DNA from: Flavobacteriales bacterium
Lineage (GTDB): Bacteria > Bacteroidota > Bacteroidia > Flavobacteriales_D > Crocinitomicaceae
Direction: 5' to 3'
DNA: 61,800 bases
Assembly (NCBI GenBank): GCA_018883325.1
Contig: VEQH01000016.1
Coordinates: 1-61,800 of the forward strand
Under the pieces are notes generated by a model. The model did no database searches. It saw nothing but the letters and a program-made list of their open reading frames with translations, and was not told where the DNA came from. Positions 52,273-61,592 of this stretch are shown in pieces; the first letter of the stretch is position 1, and each line of letters opens with the position of its first letter. Both the position numbers and the translations under genes were made by a program.

Positions 52273-52746
52273 ATGTCACAAATAAATTATTACACAGCAG
52301 AAGGATTGCAAAAATTGAAAGACGAATTGTATCATTTGAAAACTGTTCAACGTCCTTCGATTTCTGAACAAATTGCAGAGGCAAGGGATAAAGGTGATTT
52401 ATCTGAAAATGCAGAGTACGATGCAGCAAAAGAAGCACAAGGTATTTTGGAAATGAAAATTTCTAAAATGGAAGCAATTCTTGCGAATGCTAGATTAATT
52501 GATGAGTCTCACATGGATAATTCAAAAGTGTATATTCTTTCCAAAGTGAAGATTAAAAATCAATCCAATGGAATGGAATTGGAATATACATTAGTGGCAG
52601 AAAATGAAGCGGATATTAAGCTAAAGAAAATTTCTGTTGATTCACCGATTGGTAAAGGTTTGCTAGGAAAAAAAGTAAATGATATTGCTGAAATTCAAAC
52701 TCCTGCTGGTATTATGAATTTTGAAATCTTAGAAATATCTAGATAA
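52273..52746 (+). CDS. greA: Transcription elongation factor GreA
   Basis: The 157-residue protein rescues arrested RNA polymerase by stimulating transcript cleavage. The N-terminal coiled coil includes YYTAEGLQKLKDELYHLKTV and the tip acidic motif ARDKGDLSENAEYDAAKEAQ. The C-terminal FKBP-like domain carries DSPIGKGLLGKKVNDIAE. I start at the ATG at 52273 (MSQINYYTAEGL) because the longer frame begins in the terminator-like hairpin. The stop overlaps the ATG of the HIT gene (TAATG), so the two are translationally coupled. Confidence 0.97.
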   Translation: MSQINYYTAEGLQKLKDELYHLKTVQRPSISEQIAEARDKGDLSENAEYDAAKEAQGILEMKISKMEAILANARLIDESHMDNSKVYILSKVKIKNQSNGMELEYTLVAENEADIKLKKISVDSPIGKGLLGKKVNDIAEIQTPAGIMNFEILEISR

Positions 52747-53132
52747 TGTCAACAATTTTTCAGCGAATAATTAATAAAGAAATTCCTGCTTATATCATCG
52801 AAGAGGATGAGTTTCACCTTGCTTTTTTAGACATAAATCCATTGAAAGAAGGTCATACTTTAGTTATTCCAAAAAAGGAAGTTGACTATATTTTTGATAT
52901 AGAAAATCAAGATTTGGAAAAACTAATTTTATTTGCTAAGAAGGTGGCTATAAAAATCAAAAGTAAAATACCTTGTACCAAAGTAGGAATGACAGTAATT
53001 GGTTTAGAAGTGCCGCACGCCCACATTCATTTAATACCAATGAATTCAATTTCCGATATGAATTTTAGTAAAGAAAAATTAAATTTATCGAAAGAAAGAA
53101 TGTTAGAATTGCATGAGTTTATTAATTCCTAA
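52746..53132 (+). CDS. HIT family nucleotide hydrolase
   Basis: The 128-residue protein is a histidine-triad hydrolase of the HinT/HIT group, which splits nucleotide phosphoramidates or related compounds. Motifs are IFQRIINKEIPAYIIEEDEF, FLDINPLKEGHTLVIPKKEV and the triad PHAHIHLIPM near residue 98. The ATG overlaps the greA stop by one base. The cellular substrate is unknown. Size is typical. Confidence 0.95.
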   Translation: MSTIFQRIINKEIPAYIIEEDEFHLAFLDINPLKEGHTLVIPKKEVDYIFDIENQDLEKLILFAKKVAIKIKSKIPCTKVGMTVIGLEVPHAHIHLIPMNSISDMNFSKEKLNLSKERMLELHEFINS

Positions 53133-53140
53133 ATTGGTTT

Positions 53141-53148
53141 TATTTTTG
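53141..53148 (+). promoter_or_regulatory. Bacteroidota -7 box for the SGNH gene
   Basis: TATTTTTG matches the -7 consensus, 25 bases before the ATG at 53174. Confidence 0.45.
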
Positions 53149-53173
53149 ATAAATACGAATAAATCAAATTTCT

Positions 53174-54238
53174 ATGTTAAAGTTAACGCTTTCAATTCTA
53201 GTTTCGTTATTTATTGTTTCATCTAGTTTTTCGGCAAGTTCTGATTCGATGAATATTTTATTTATCGGAAATTCTTACACGCATATGAACGTAATGCCTA
53301 AAATCTTTGAGAAATTATGCAAGGATAAAGGTAAACCAGTTTATGTTCAAATGAATACGAGGGCTGGAGCATCCTTTTCAGTTCATATCACGAGAGAAGA
53401 TATGTTTCAGGCGATTAGAAGTAGAAAATGGGATTACGTTATTCTTCAGGGATATTCCAGAGAATTTGCTCATAATTACGATAAAATTGACAAGGAGACT
53501 TTACCCTATTTGAATTCAATTGTTGATTCAATTAAAGCTAACAATGCATGTACTAATGTTCTGTTCTATTTAACTTGGGGATATAAAAATGGCTTTGACC
53601 AAATCCCAGAGATGGATTCGTATGATAAAATGGCTGGAAATATTATAAATGGTTACACTTATATAAGTACATGTTATGATTTTCCAATTGTACCAGTTGG
53701 TATTGTTTGGAGAAATGTTAGAACTAAATATCCTGAAATAAATCTTTATGATGCTGATGATCAGCACCCAAATAAAAATGGTTCGTATCTTGCTGCTTGT
53801 ACCTTTTATGCTTCAATTTTTAAGGAATCACCTGAAGGAGCAATAACATCTACAATTGATGGAAAAACAGCAACTATAATTCAAAGAGAGGCAGGAAATT
53901 ATGTGTTGTCTAATCTTGAAAGTTTAGGACTCAATAAAAACTATTTTAGTATTCAATCGGAGCGTACAAATACAGGAAAATACAGATTAATGCTTAATGC
54001 AAGTTATTCTCATTTAGCTACCTATAAATGGGAATTAGGGAATGGAGTAGTGAAAACTGATAAAAATGTAATTTACTTTTATAAATCTCCTGGAAAATAT
54101 AAGGTTAAATTAACCGTAAATGATATTTGTGGACAACGCGTTTACACAAGAACGGTTAAATATGAAGCTCCACCAAAACCTATAAGCAAGAAAAAATCTA
54201 AGCCTTCAAAGTCAAAAGACGCAAAACGTAAAAATTAA
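53174..54238 (+). CDS. Exported SGNH-hydrolase-like protein with PKD domain
   Basis: The 354-residue protein has signal peptide LTLSILVSLFIVSSSFSAS. Residues about 25-225 form an SGNH/DUF4886-like esterase domain: the Ser in NILFIGNSYTHMNVMPKIFE, the Gly/Asn region WDYVILQGYSREFAHN and the Asp-His pair in YDADDQHPNKNGSYLAAC. Residues about 255-335 are a PKD-type beta domain (YKWELGNGVVKTDK, YKVKLTVNDICGQRVYTRTV). The tail is Lys/Ser/Pro-rich (KKKSKPSKSKDAKRKN). It likely de-esterifies a surface polysaccharide; substrate unknown. No T9SS domain is present. Confidence 0.85.
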   Translation: MLKLTLSILVSLFIVSSSFSASSDSMNILFIGNSYTHMNVMPKIFEKLCKDKGKPVYVQMNTRAGASFSVHITREDMFQAIRSRKWDYVILQGYSREFAHNYDKIDKETLPYLNSIVDSIKANNACTNVLFYLTWGYKNGFDQIPEMDSYDKMAGNIINGYTYISTCYDFPIVPVGIVWRNVRTKYPEINLYDADDQHPNKNGSYLAACTFYASIFKESPEGAITSTIDGKTATIIQREAGNYVLSNLESLGLNKNYFSIQSERTNTGKYRLMLNASYSHLATYKWELGNGVVKTDKNVIYFYKSPGKYKVKLTVNDICGQRVYTRTVKYEAPPKPISKKKSKPSKSKDAKRKN

Positions 54239-55455
54239 GCTTTTTTACGCCAGAAGAAAATCCGATTTAAAACAGAATTGTAAAATTCTTCCAATGGTTC
54301 AATGTATTTAACCATAATGGTGAATGAAATCATTGCAATTACAGAAACTCCTAAAGCTGCGTATGGACTTAAATTTAAGTTAATTATTTCTGGTTTTAAA
54401 CCGAAACCGAAAATCCCACCATATAATATGATTACGTGGATAACATATATTGGTAAAGTATTTTGCCCGAGTTTTAGAAATAATGGCGCTTTAATTTTAA
54501 AGTTTCCATCTATTAGCATAAGTATTCCAATCAATCCAATTACTTGTCCAAAACGCATAAAAGCAGTACTGTTTAATTCGTAAACTCCTTTTTGACAAAG
54601 TCCTATCATTTCAGTGAATGAGTCAAGTTGAACAAAAATTGGTTGAATAAACGCATTTAAAAATATAGCAATCAAAATAAAAAGAATTCCAAACCAATTT
54701 TTTTTCGTTAGGTGCTCATATTTGCGAATAATACTTCCAGTCATTCCTCCTAGTAACACATAACCTGCGTAACGCATGAAGCTAAAATCAGAATATTTAC
54801 CGTAGAACATATTTTGTATAAAAGAAGGGAATCCATTTGGCCAATAAGAGGCTTTCAATGTTGTTCCAGCAATTCTCAATTCATCCGCTTGAATATATGC
54901 CTTCATTTGCGAATACCCAATAAAAACCAATAAAGCAGCAGTCAGGTAATACCAATGAATATCTCCTTTTTTAACTAGCAAATGAATACCGTAAATAAGC
55001 AATAAAAAAGCAATTCCAACAGCAATTGATTGAAGAACATGGAAAGCAGCAAACCATTCTAAATGAAACGCTGTTCCGTTGTAGAAGGAATTATAAATGT
55101 CTCGAAGGTTTAGTTGTATAATGTAACCCCAAAAAAGTAACATTGTAACGCGATTAAATCCTTTTTTTACACGCGTATTTTGAAAAAATGGCTCGGTGGA
55201 TTTTGTTCCCGTTAAAAGATATACAAAAACTAAACCCGTTACAGTAAAAAATAGAGGAGAGGTTAAGCCATGTAGGTTATGCCAAATATTATACAAAATG
55301 TAATCTTCATTTCGATACTGATTTGCCAAACCTGCCCCGGTAAAATGTCCTTCAAGCATCAATAAAATGGCAAAACTCCTTGCCATATCTATAAATTGCA
55401 ATCTTGGTTTTTTTACTTTTTCAGGCTGTTGAATTTCAAGTAAGTTTTCTGACAC
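54235..55455 (-). CDS. Polytopic membrane protein, acyltransferase-like (DUF1624/HGSNAT type)
   Basis: The 406-residue protein has about ten membrane helices. The first helix carries FIDMARSFAILLMLEGHFTG, with the Arg and His that are typical of heparan-alpha-glucosaminide acetyltransferase-like and acyltransferase-3-like families. Loop HNLHGLTSPLFFTVTGLVFV has a further His. It probably moves an acyl group across the membrane to a sugar. The start is GTG at 55455, with no better ATG nearby. Its end overlaps the convergent SGNH gene by four bases; 13 bases separate it from the upstream OmpA-like gene, so it may belong to that operon. Confidence 0.75.
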   Translation of the reverse strand: MSENLLEIQQPEKVKKPRLQFIDMARSFAILLMLEGHFTGAGLANQYRNEDYILYNIWHNLHGLTSPLFFTVTGLVFVYLLTGTKSTEPFFQNTRVKKGFNRVTMLLFWGYIIQLNLRDIYNSFYNGTAFHLEWFAAFHVLQSIAVGIAFLLLIYGIHLLVKKGDIHWYYLTAALLVFIGYSQMKAYIQADELRIAGTTLKASYWPNGFPSFIQNMFYGKYSDFSFMRYAGYVLLGGMTGSIIRKYEHLTKKNWFGILFILIAIFLNAFIQPIFVQLDSFTEMIGLCQKGVYELNSTAFMRFGQVIGLIGILMLIDGNFKIKAPLFLKLGQNTLPIYVIHVIILYGGIFGFGLKPEIINLNLSPYAALGVSVIAMISFTIMVKYIEPLEEFYNSVLNRIFFWRKKA

Positions 55456-55468
55456 TATGCTTTTTGTT

Positions 55469-57742
55469 TTATTTAACTTCTGAAGTTATAAAAAATTCGA
55501 TACTATCTTGGAATTCTTTCACTTTTACTTTAAACGTATTTTTTGAAAGACCCGACATTGATTTTGTATCCACCACAAAAGTAACAATTGCACTTGATTT
55601 AGGTCCTAATTTAATTGTATTGAAACTCGCTTGAATTGCAGGGTCAACATTATCTAATTCTAATTCTATGGTTTCAGAACTAATATTGTCAATTTTAAAA
55701 GTACCTTGGATTTTATCTCCTTTTTTAATTTCACCTGCAGTGTAAATTGGATTTAAACTTTCAATAGGGAAAGGAACTTCACCTTTGTCAAAACTTACAT
55801 TTTCAATTTGTATTTTTCTTTCGATCCCAGCTTCTTTAGAATAAACCGAACTACTTTGATTTTTAACATCATCACTAGTAGTTTGATTCGCAGTATATTC
55901 TCCAAAAGGAACAATAGCAAAAATTAATTTACCTCCATTTTTAGCTTTACCTTGAATATATTGTTTGAACTCACCATTTTTTGTTTCGTTAAAATAATTT
56001 GTTAACGAGGAAATTCTTCTCTTAGTCAAGTTAACATTATAGGCTGTTTTCGCAACAGGACTCGCAAATCCTTTGATTGTCAATGTAACTACAGAACCAT
56101 TTTTTAATTCTTGTAAAATCATGTCTGTAAATTGAACTAAATCATTTGCACCTTTGTCAACATTCTTTTGGAAGAATTCATCTAAATCAGCTTGTTTTTT
56201 ACTTGCTTCTTCTTTTGGGAGTCCTTTTGCAACTTCTGTTTTATAGACCGAATATCTTTCTTGGTAAAGTTTATAAGTGTTAATATAATTTTGTTTGGTT
56301 GTCGTTGCAAGCGAAGAAGCATCTGGTTCGTCATTTCGGAAATAAAGTGTTACAGGAAGCCTTTCTTTGATTCGCTTTTGAAATTCCGTTTCAATTTTTG
56401 TTTCTGTTTTGGTTTCCGTTTTAACTTCAACAATTTCTGGTACTTTTTTAGGTGGGAAAATGGCAAAAATATCACTACAACATGTTGGATTTTTAGAATA
56501 ATAACTTCCTATTCGATTCGAAGAAACAAAAGTTGTGTCTTTGTATTTGAAAAAATACTGATCGTTTGCAGGGCTATTTATTGGTAAACCAGCATTTACA
56601 GGTTCAGAAAATTTATCTTTTGTAACCTTGGAATAAAAAACATCTGAACCACCAAAACCAAAATGCCAAGAAGATGAAAAATAGAGTCTATTTTGAACAG
56701 TGTCCATCCAAGGTGTAATTTCGTTGTCGATTGAATTAACAGCAGCAACATTGGTGACAGCTTTAAATCGATTATTTCCATCGGGAAAAGCATACCAAAT
56801 ATCAAGTCCACCTTTCGTTCCTTCTTTATCAGAAGCGAAAAATAGTACTTCTTCTCCATTTAGTTTACTTACAAAAGGCATTGTGCTATTTGAACCTTTC
56901 GGATTAATCTCTTGTTTTAGAGAATCAATATTCGACCATTTTCCATTGGAATAATTAGCAACCATGATTTTACAACGATAATTGTAGCCTTCGTCTTCAC
57001 ATGCACTGAAATAGAATTTCTTGCCATCCAATGAAAAAGAACCGTTTCCAGTATTTAATTTTTGAATGATTAAATCTTGAATTTGTTTGTTAGCCTCAAA
57101 TTTTTCATTTTTTATATCTGAAGCATACAGTTTTGTTTTGTAATTTTTCGAATAAACTTCTTGAGTCGCATCTTTTGTTGAATCTGCTCTCAAAGAAGAA
57201 AAAATTAGTTTATTGTCACGAATTGTATGACCGAATTCTGCATCGTAAGAATTTACAGTCAAAGGCAGACGCGTCATTGGATTTGCGGTATCAGAAAAGT
57301 TCTTCATCGCCCAAGCACACGCATCAACTTCTTGGATGGATTTACGATAGAGGTAATCATCCTCACCGCCACTGTAGCGTTTTTTAGCAAGTTTCATTGT
57401 TTCAAATGCTTGCTTATAGTTTCCATTTTGCTTTTGCATTAAACCTAAATACAGTAAGCTTGATGGATAAATTAAATCTTTATCTCTAGCATAAACTATT
57501 GCATAGTATTTTTCAGCTTGCACGTAATCTTTATATGCACGTTGTGTTTCTGCAAATTTCCATTGTAATTCAAGCGAATTTGAATCTTGTGCTAAAGCTT
57601 GTTTATAATACTCAATTGCATAGTAATAATCTCCTTTTTTGTATTGTTCATCAGCAAATGAAACGATTTGTTTAAGTTTTGCTTGTGAAAATGACTGGAA
57701 AGCGATTATGACAAATAGAAAAACTAAATGTAATCTGGACAT
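55469..57742 (-). CDS. OmpA-type envelope protein with TPR and WD40-like (PD40) repeats
   Basis: The 757-residue protein has signal peptide LVFLFVIIAFQSFSQ. TPR units come first (FADEQYKKGDYYYAIEYYKQ, AEKYYAIVYARDKDLIYPSS). Then come PD40 beta-propeller blades (about residues 165-430: RDNKLIFSSLRADS, SLDGKKFYFSACEDEGYNYR, FFASDKEGTKGGLDIWYAFP). A degenerate OmpA-like domain (ITIKGFASPVAKTAYNVNLT, KRRISSLTNYFNE) follows, and a C-terminal DUF1573-like beta domain (GTFKIDNISSETIELELDN). OmpA/TPR/PD40 proteins next to PorP/SprF are a standard T9SS-associated pair in Bacteroidota. The start codon lies inside the end of the PorP-like gene (19-base overlap). Confidence 0.88.
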   Translation of the reverse strand: MSRLHLVFLFVIIAFQSFSQAKLKQIVSFADEQYKKGDYYYAIEYYKQALAQDSNSLELQWKFAETQRAYKDYVQAEKYYAIVYARDKDLIYPSSLLYLGLMQKQNGNYKQAFETMKLAKKRYSGGEDDYLYRKSIQEVDACAWAMKNFSDTANPMTRLPLTVNSYDAEFGHTIRDNKLIFSSLRADSTKDATQEVYSKNYKTKLYASDIKNEKFEANKQIQDLIIQKLNTGNGSFSLDGKKFYFSACEDEGYNYRCKIMVANYSNGKWSNIDSLKQEINPKGSNSTMPFVSKLNGEEVLFFASDKEGTKGGLDIWYAFPDGNNRFKAVTNVAAVNSIDNEITPWMDTVQNRLYFSSSWHFGFGGSDVFYSKVTKDKFSEPVNAGLPINSPANDQYFFKYKDTTFVSSNRIGSYYSKNPTCCSDIFAIFPPKKVPEIVEVKTETKTETKIETEFQKRIKERLPVTLYFRNDEPDASSLATTTKQNYINTYKLYQERYSVYKTEVAKGLPKEEASKKQADLDEFFQKNVDKGANDLVQFTDMILQELKNGSVVTLTIKGFASPVAKTAYNVNLTKRRISSLTNYFNETKNGEFKQYIQGKAKNGGKLIFAIVPFGEYTANQTTSDDVKNQSSSVYSKEAGIERKIQIENVSFDKGEVPFPIESLNPIYTAGEIKKGDKIQGTFKIDNISSETIELELDNVDPAIQASFNTIKLGPKSSAIVTFVVDTKSMSGLSKNTFKVKVKEFQDSIEFFITSEVK

Positions 57743-58719
57743 ACTCGGTGATTGATTCGTTTTGGTTTAAATGTACGGATGATGTACCTAACTGCGATTT
57801 CTATCCCTCCTCTTGCTCTGCTGGCAGGAACCAATTTCGAATAATTGATGTCGTAACTTACACCAACAAAAAAATCCTTGTAATCATAACCAAATGAAAG
57901 ATAAGCGGCATCTCTATTTCTGTACCAAATACCACCATAAAGTGCTTGATAAATAGTTGATTTTGAAGTTAAATAATACTTTGCAGAACCTCCCATTATT
58001 ATTTCTCTATAAATTCCTTGATTATTGAATTGTAAACTTGGAACAGCATCCCATCTTTCGTTGATTTTAAAAGTACCTTTTGCAAAAATCGTGAAGCGGA
58101 TGTCTCGTTGAATTTTGTCAAAGTAAAAACCTTGATTTGGTCGGTTAAGGTTGTAAATTCCAAAACCGGAAAGAACTTTGAAGCGATCGTTTCTTCGCCA
58201 TTCGTACAATGAACCTACTCCAATTGATATGTTTGTTTTTCGGTCACTTTGATAGGTTTCATTCGTGGCAGCGCTTGGATCAAAAACATATCCATTGTAT
58301 TGACTGTCAAAATATAGCGCGTCCCAATTGATTTGTCGGTGATTCATTCCGAAGTTGATTCCCGGACGAATTGTGTGGGTAGAATCTTTTGTCAATTTAA
58401 ACAAACGAGAAACGTTACCTTGCAATTCAACAGTTCTTAATTTTCCATCACCTGCTTGGTCGTGAAACATTAAAAGTCCAACTCCATAGTTTTTAAATTT
58501 TGCATCCGCAGACATTGAAAAAGTACTGAAAGGAACGGTAACACTTCTCCATTGGTCACGATAATTCGCTATAAAACGGTAATCGCCATCGAAATGACCA
58601 GCCTGTCCGGGATTTTGAAATAGTTGATTGTCGTTGAATTGCGACCAATGGATATCTTGACCAAAGCTAGGTTGGAACGAGGAAAAAACGAGGATGGAGA
58701 GGAGAATTCGTTTTATCAT
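57724..58719 (-). CDS. PorP/SprF family T9SS-associated membrane protein
   Basis: The 331-residue protein has signal peptide RILLSILVFSSFQPSFG and a barrel with the PorP/SprF motifs: DIHWSQFNDNQLFQNPGQAG, FDGDYRFIANYRDQWRSV, then SMSADAKFKNYGVGLLMFHD, and later strands FSFGYDYKDFF-like. SprF-type proteins help to export particular T9SS adhesins or filament-like proteins; no such cargo is adjacent, so the client is unknown. It is followed, with overlap, by the OmpA/PD40 gene. The upstream SDR gene ends 49 bases before it. Confidence 0.92.
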   Translation of the reverse strand: MIKRILLSILVFSSFQPSFGQDIHWSQFNDNQLFQNPGQAGHFDGDYRFIANYRDQWRSVTVPFSTFSMSADAKFKNYGVGLLMFHDQAGDGKLRTVELQGNVSRLFKLTKDSTHTIRPGINFGMNHRQINWDALYFDSQYNGYVFDPSAATNETYQSDRKTNISIGVGSLYEWRRNDRFKVLSGFGIYNLNRPNQGFYFDKIQRDIRFTIFAKGTFKINERWDAVPSLQFNNQGIYREIIMGGSAKYYLTSKSTIYQALYGGIWYRNRDAAYLSFGYDYKDFFVGVSYDINYSKLVPASRARGGIEIAVRYIIRTFKPKRINHRVCPDYI

Positions 58720-58768
58720 TTCAGTTTTAATTCATCTAAGGTAATAAAAATAATGAAAAATCCAAATG

Positions 58769-59461
58769 TTAGGGATTTGTTAAGGATAAAGGTATTATTT
58801 TCCCTTTCATATACTTATGCGCATTGATTGTAAAGTCTGAAATATATTCACTTATTTGTGTTGTATTCAATGGCGCTTGATAACCTGGAAAAGCTTCAGC
58901 AAGCATTTCTGTTTGAACCGAACCTAGACACAAACAATTCATAGCGATGCTTGATGCTTTATATTCTTCGGAAAATAATTCCGTGAAACTACACAAGGCA
59001 GCTTTTGAAGTAGAATAAGCACTTAGACCAGCAAATTTCATCGAACCTTGAAATCCTCCCATTGAACTAATGTTAACAATGTGGGAAATTGTCGGGTTCA
59101 AATAGGAAATTACTGCTTGAACGGTTTCAAAAACGCCAAATAAATTTATTTGATACGATTTCTGAAGTTCTTGACTTGAAATTTCTTGGAAAGGTTTGTT
59201 GACCAAAAAACCAGCGTTGTTTATCAAAAAATCAATTTCTCCAATTGTCGAAAATATTTTTTCAGCCTGTGTTCTAACGTCGTTTTCTAAATCAAACTCG
59301 AAACATTTAACAGCAGGTAAATTCACGAAATCGGCTTGCATTTTTGCTAAGTTTCTGGAAAGTGCTACAACTTCAAAGCCTTCTCGCTTAGCAAAATTTT
59401 CAACCAATGCTTGGCCAATTCCTCGACTTGCACCAACAATTACTACGCGCTTAGACGTCAT
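58769..59461 (-). CDS. Short-chain dehydrogenase/reductase (SDR)
   Basis: The 230-residue oxidoreductase has a Rossmann fold. The cofactor motif is VVIVGASRGIGQAL (GASxGIG); then come FLINNAGFLVNKPFQEI (NNAG), the catalytic Ser in IVNISSMGGFQGSM and YSTSKAAL (YxxxK). The Arg in position SRN suggests NADPH. Substrate unknown. It is the third gene of a leftward operon with two ferredoxin-reductase-like genes, overlapping the middle gene by 11 bases, so electron supply from or to them is possible (inference). Confidence 0.93.
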   Translation of the reverse strand: MTSKRVVIVGASRGIGQALVENFAKREGFEVVALSRNLAKMQADFVNLPAVKCFEFDLENDVRTQAEKIFSTIGEIDFLINNAGFLVNKPFQEISSQELQKSYQINLFGVFETVQAVISYLNPTISHIVNISSMGGFQGSMKFAGLSAYSTSKAALCSFTELFSEEYKASSIAMNCLCLGSVQTEMLAEAFPGYQAPLNTTQISEYISDFTINAHKYMKGKIIPLSLTNP

Positions 59462-60518
59462 AACTCAAAGTTACATTTTCACTTTGTGGAATCGATTGAC
59501 AAGTCAACACATATCCATTCGCAACTTCTTCATCTGTTAAAGAATAATTGAGCTTCATTGCAACTTCACCTTCTAAAACTTTTGCCTTGCAAGAAGAACA
59601 AACACCGCCGCGACATGAATAAGGTACATCTAAACCTGATCTTTCAACTTGTTCAAGAATAGAACCACCTGGCACTTGCATGTCAAATGAGGTAATTTCA
59701 TGGTCGAGCATCACTTTTATGTGGCTTTTCCCTTTGAAGTTCATTTCTTTTTTTGCAACTGGAATTGAAGTTGGTGTCGTAAATAATTCAAACTTAATTT
59801 TTGAATCAGGAACACCGAAAAATTTCAACACTTCTTTTGTTGAATGAATCATTTCCTCAGGTCCACAAATCAAGAAGCAATCGGCTTTTAATAATTCAAG
59901 ATTGTGTTTTATCTCTGAGGTGAAATTTTCTTTGTCAATTCGTCCTTTTTTGAACCCTTCCTTTGTTTCTTGACTCAAATAAAGTGTTTGGTTGACATTA
60001 TTCAATGCCTTTAATTCTTCTATGAAAATTGATTTTTCAATGGTTTGATTTCCATAAAATAAAGTAAGATTCCCTTGACCTTCTAAGCTCTTCGCAATAG
60101 AAAGAATAGGGGTGATGCCACTTCCCGCAGCAATTGCAACAACATTTTTTTGCTCCGCACTTAAATGAAAACCACCTTCCGGTTTTGAAATATGGATAAT
60201 GTCGCCGTTTTTGGCTTCCGAATTAAACCAATTTGAAACAAGACCATCTTTTACTGCTTTCACGGCAATGGAGAGTGCTTCGTTTTTTCCGCTACAAATA
60301 GAGTAGGAGCGACGTTGATTTTTACCTTTTAGGAAAACTTCTACATTAATATATTGTCCTGCGATGAAATCAAATGTAGATTTCAACTCACTTGGAATAT
60401 CAAAAGTAACTTTTACGGACTCTTTTGTAAGTCGAGTTATTTGTATACTCACTTCGTGAAAGCCCTTACTTCCTTTAGGTTTAAATTCTTTCTTTTTAAA
60501 TATGTCAAAAAATCCCAT
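59451..60518 (-). CDS. PaaE/FNR-like NAD(P)H:ferredoxin reductase, copy 2
   Basis: The 355-residue protein has a FAD-binding domain (IAGQYINVEVFLKGKNQ, RRSYSICSG), an NAD(P)-binding domain (VVAIAAGSGITPILSIAKSL, ADCFLICGPEEMIHSTKEVL) and a C-terminal 2Fe-2S plant-type ferredoxin domain (DVPYSCRGGVCSSCKAKVLE ... VLTCQ) with four Cys. It transfers electrons from NAD(P)H through FAD to iron-sulfur and on to an oxygenase or other acceptor. It is closely similar to the upstream gene, four bases away, and overlaps the SDR. No paaABCD genes are visible. Confidence 0.93.
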   Translation of the reverse strand: MGFFDIFKKKEFKPKGSKGFHEVSIQITRLTKESVKVTFDIPSELKSTFDFIAGQYINVEVFLKGKNQRRSYSICSGKNEALSIAVKAVKDGLVSNWFNSEAKNGDIIHISKPEGGFHLSAEQKNVVAIAAGSGITPILSIAKSLEGQGNLTLFYGNQTIEKSIFIEELKALNNVNQTLYLSQETKEGFKKGRIDKENFTSEIKHNLELLKADCFLICGPEEMIHSTKEVLKFFGVPDSKIKFELFTTPTSIPVAKKEMNFKGKSHIKVMLDHEITSFDMQVPGGSILEQVERSGLDVPYSCRGGVCSSCKAKVLEGEVAMKLNYSLTDEEVANGYVLTCQSIPQSENVTLSYDV

Positions 60519-60521
60519 AAA

Positions 60522-61592
60522 TTAATCGTCAAATGAAACTAAAATTTTCTCGCTTGTCGGATGCGCTTGACAAGTTAAAATATAACCGTTTTCAACCTCG
60601 TCAGGCATCAATGCGTAATTCACATCCATGCTTGCTGAACCTTCCAAAACTTTTGCCTTGCAAGTACAACAAACTCCTCCTTTACAAGCAAATGGTAAAT
60701 CTGCTCCAGCTTCTTGCGCTGCATCCAAAATTGTTTTTCCATTTGAATCTAATTCAAAATCAATGGTGTCGCCATCTAAAATGATTTGAACTTTAGAAGC
60801 AAATGAAGGTGCTTGATTGGCAATTTCTTCTGCTGTTTTCTCTTTTTTGATGTTACTAGCAAATAACTCAAAGTGAATATTGTTGCTGTTTACCCCGTTT
60901 TCAACCAAGGATTCACGAACATTCAAAATCATTTGTTCTGGCCCGCAAATAAACACTTCATCAATCGTTTGATTTTTCAAAAATGCGTTGAACAATTCGC
61001 CACATTTTTCTTTGTCTATTCTACCTTTTTGAATTTTATTTCCTGGACTTTCTCTTGAGAAAATGTGAATAATTCTAATTCTGTTTAAATATTTGTTTTT
61101 TAATGCTTCGAGTTCCTCTCTAAAAATCACTCCATAAAATCCTTTGTTGCCGTAGAATAAAGTTACATCGCCTTCCTCTTCTTCTAAAATCGTTTTTGCA
61201 ATAGAAATTATTGGAGTAATCCCACTTCCTGCAGCATATAGAACATAAGATTTTTTTGCATTTTTAGAAGTTGTAAGTTTGAAATTTCCAGTTGGAGTCA
61301 TTACGTCTAAAGTATTGCCAACTTTCAACGATTTATTGGCATAAGTTGAGAAAACTCCATTCTCGATTTGTTTCACAGCAACACGCCACTCGTTTTCAAA
61401 AGGTGAGGAACATAAAGAATAAGATCTGCGAATTTCTTCGTTGTCAATCGTGGTTTTTAAAGTTAAATATTGACCAGATTCATAACGATAATCTGCAAGT
61501 AATTCCTCGGGAATTTCAAAAGAAATGGAAACTGCATCTTTTGTTTCTCGTTTAATATCTTTGATTTTAAGTGTGTGAAATTTAGGGGTCAT
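60522..61592 (-). CDS. PaaE/FNR-like NAD(P)H:ferredoxin reductase, copy 1
   Basis: The 356-residue protein has the same layout as its neighbour: FAD domain (YESGQYLTLKTTIDNEEI, RRSYSLCSSPFENEWRVAVK), NAD(P) domain (VLYAAGSGITPIISIAKTIL, EVFICGPEQMILNVRESLVE) and plant-type 2Fe-2S domain (DLPFACKGGVCCTCKAKVLE ... ILTCQ). It is first in the operon copy 1, copy 2, SDR. The tandem arrangement shows duplication followed by divergence, perhaps to different partners. Substrate protein unknown. Confidence 0.93.
   Translation of the reverse strand: MTPKFHTLKIKDIKRETKDAVSISFEIPEELLADYRYESGQYLTLKTTIDNEEIRRSYSLCSSPFENEWRVAVKQIENGVFSTYANKSLKVGNTLDVMTPTGNFKLTTSKNAKKSYVLYAAGSGITPIISIAKTILEEEEGDVTLFYGNKGFYGVIFREELEALKNKYLNRIRIIHIFSRESPGNKIQKGRIDKEKCGELFNAFLKNQTIDEVFICGPEQMILNVRESLVENGVNSNNIHFELFASNIKKEKTAEEIANQAPSFASKVQIILDGDTIDFELDSNGKTILDAAQEAGADLPFACKGGVCCTCKAKVLEGSASMDVNYALMPDEVENGYILTCQAHPTSEKILVSFDD

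Noticed and set aside
59451..61592. A phenylacetate degradation (paa) locus
   Set aside because: Only PaaE-like reductases are present; no paaABC(D), paaK or other pathway genes in the window.
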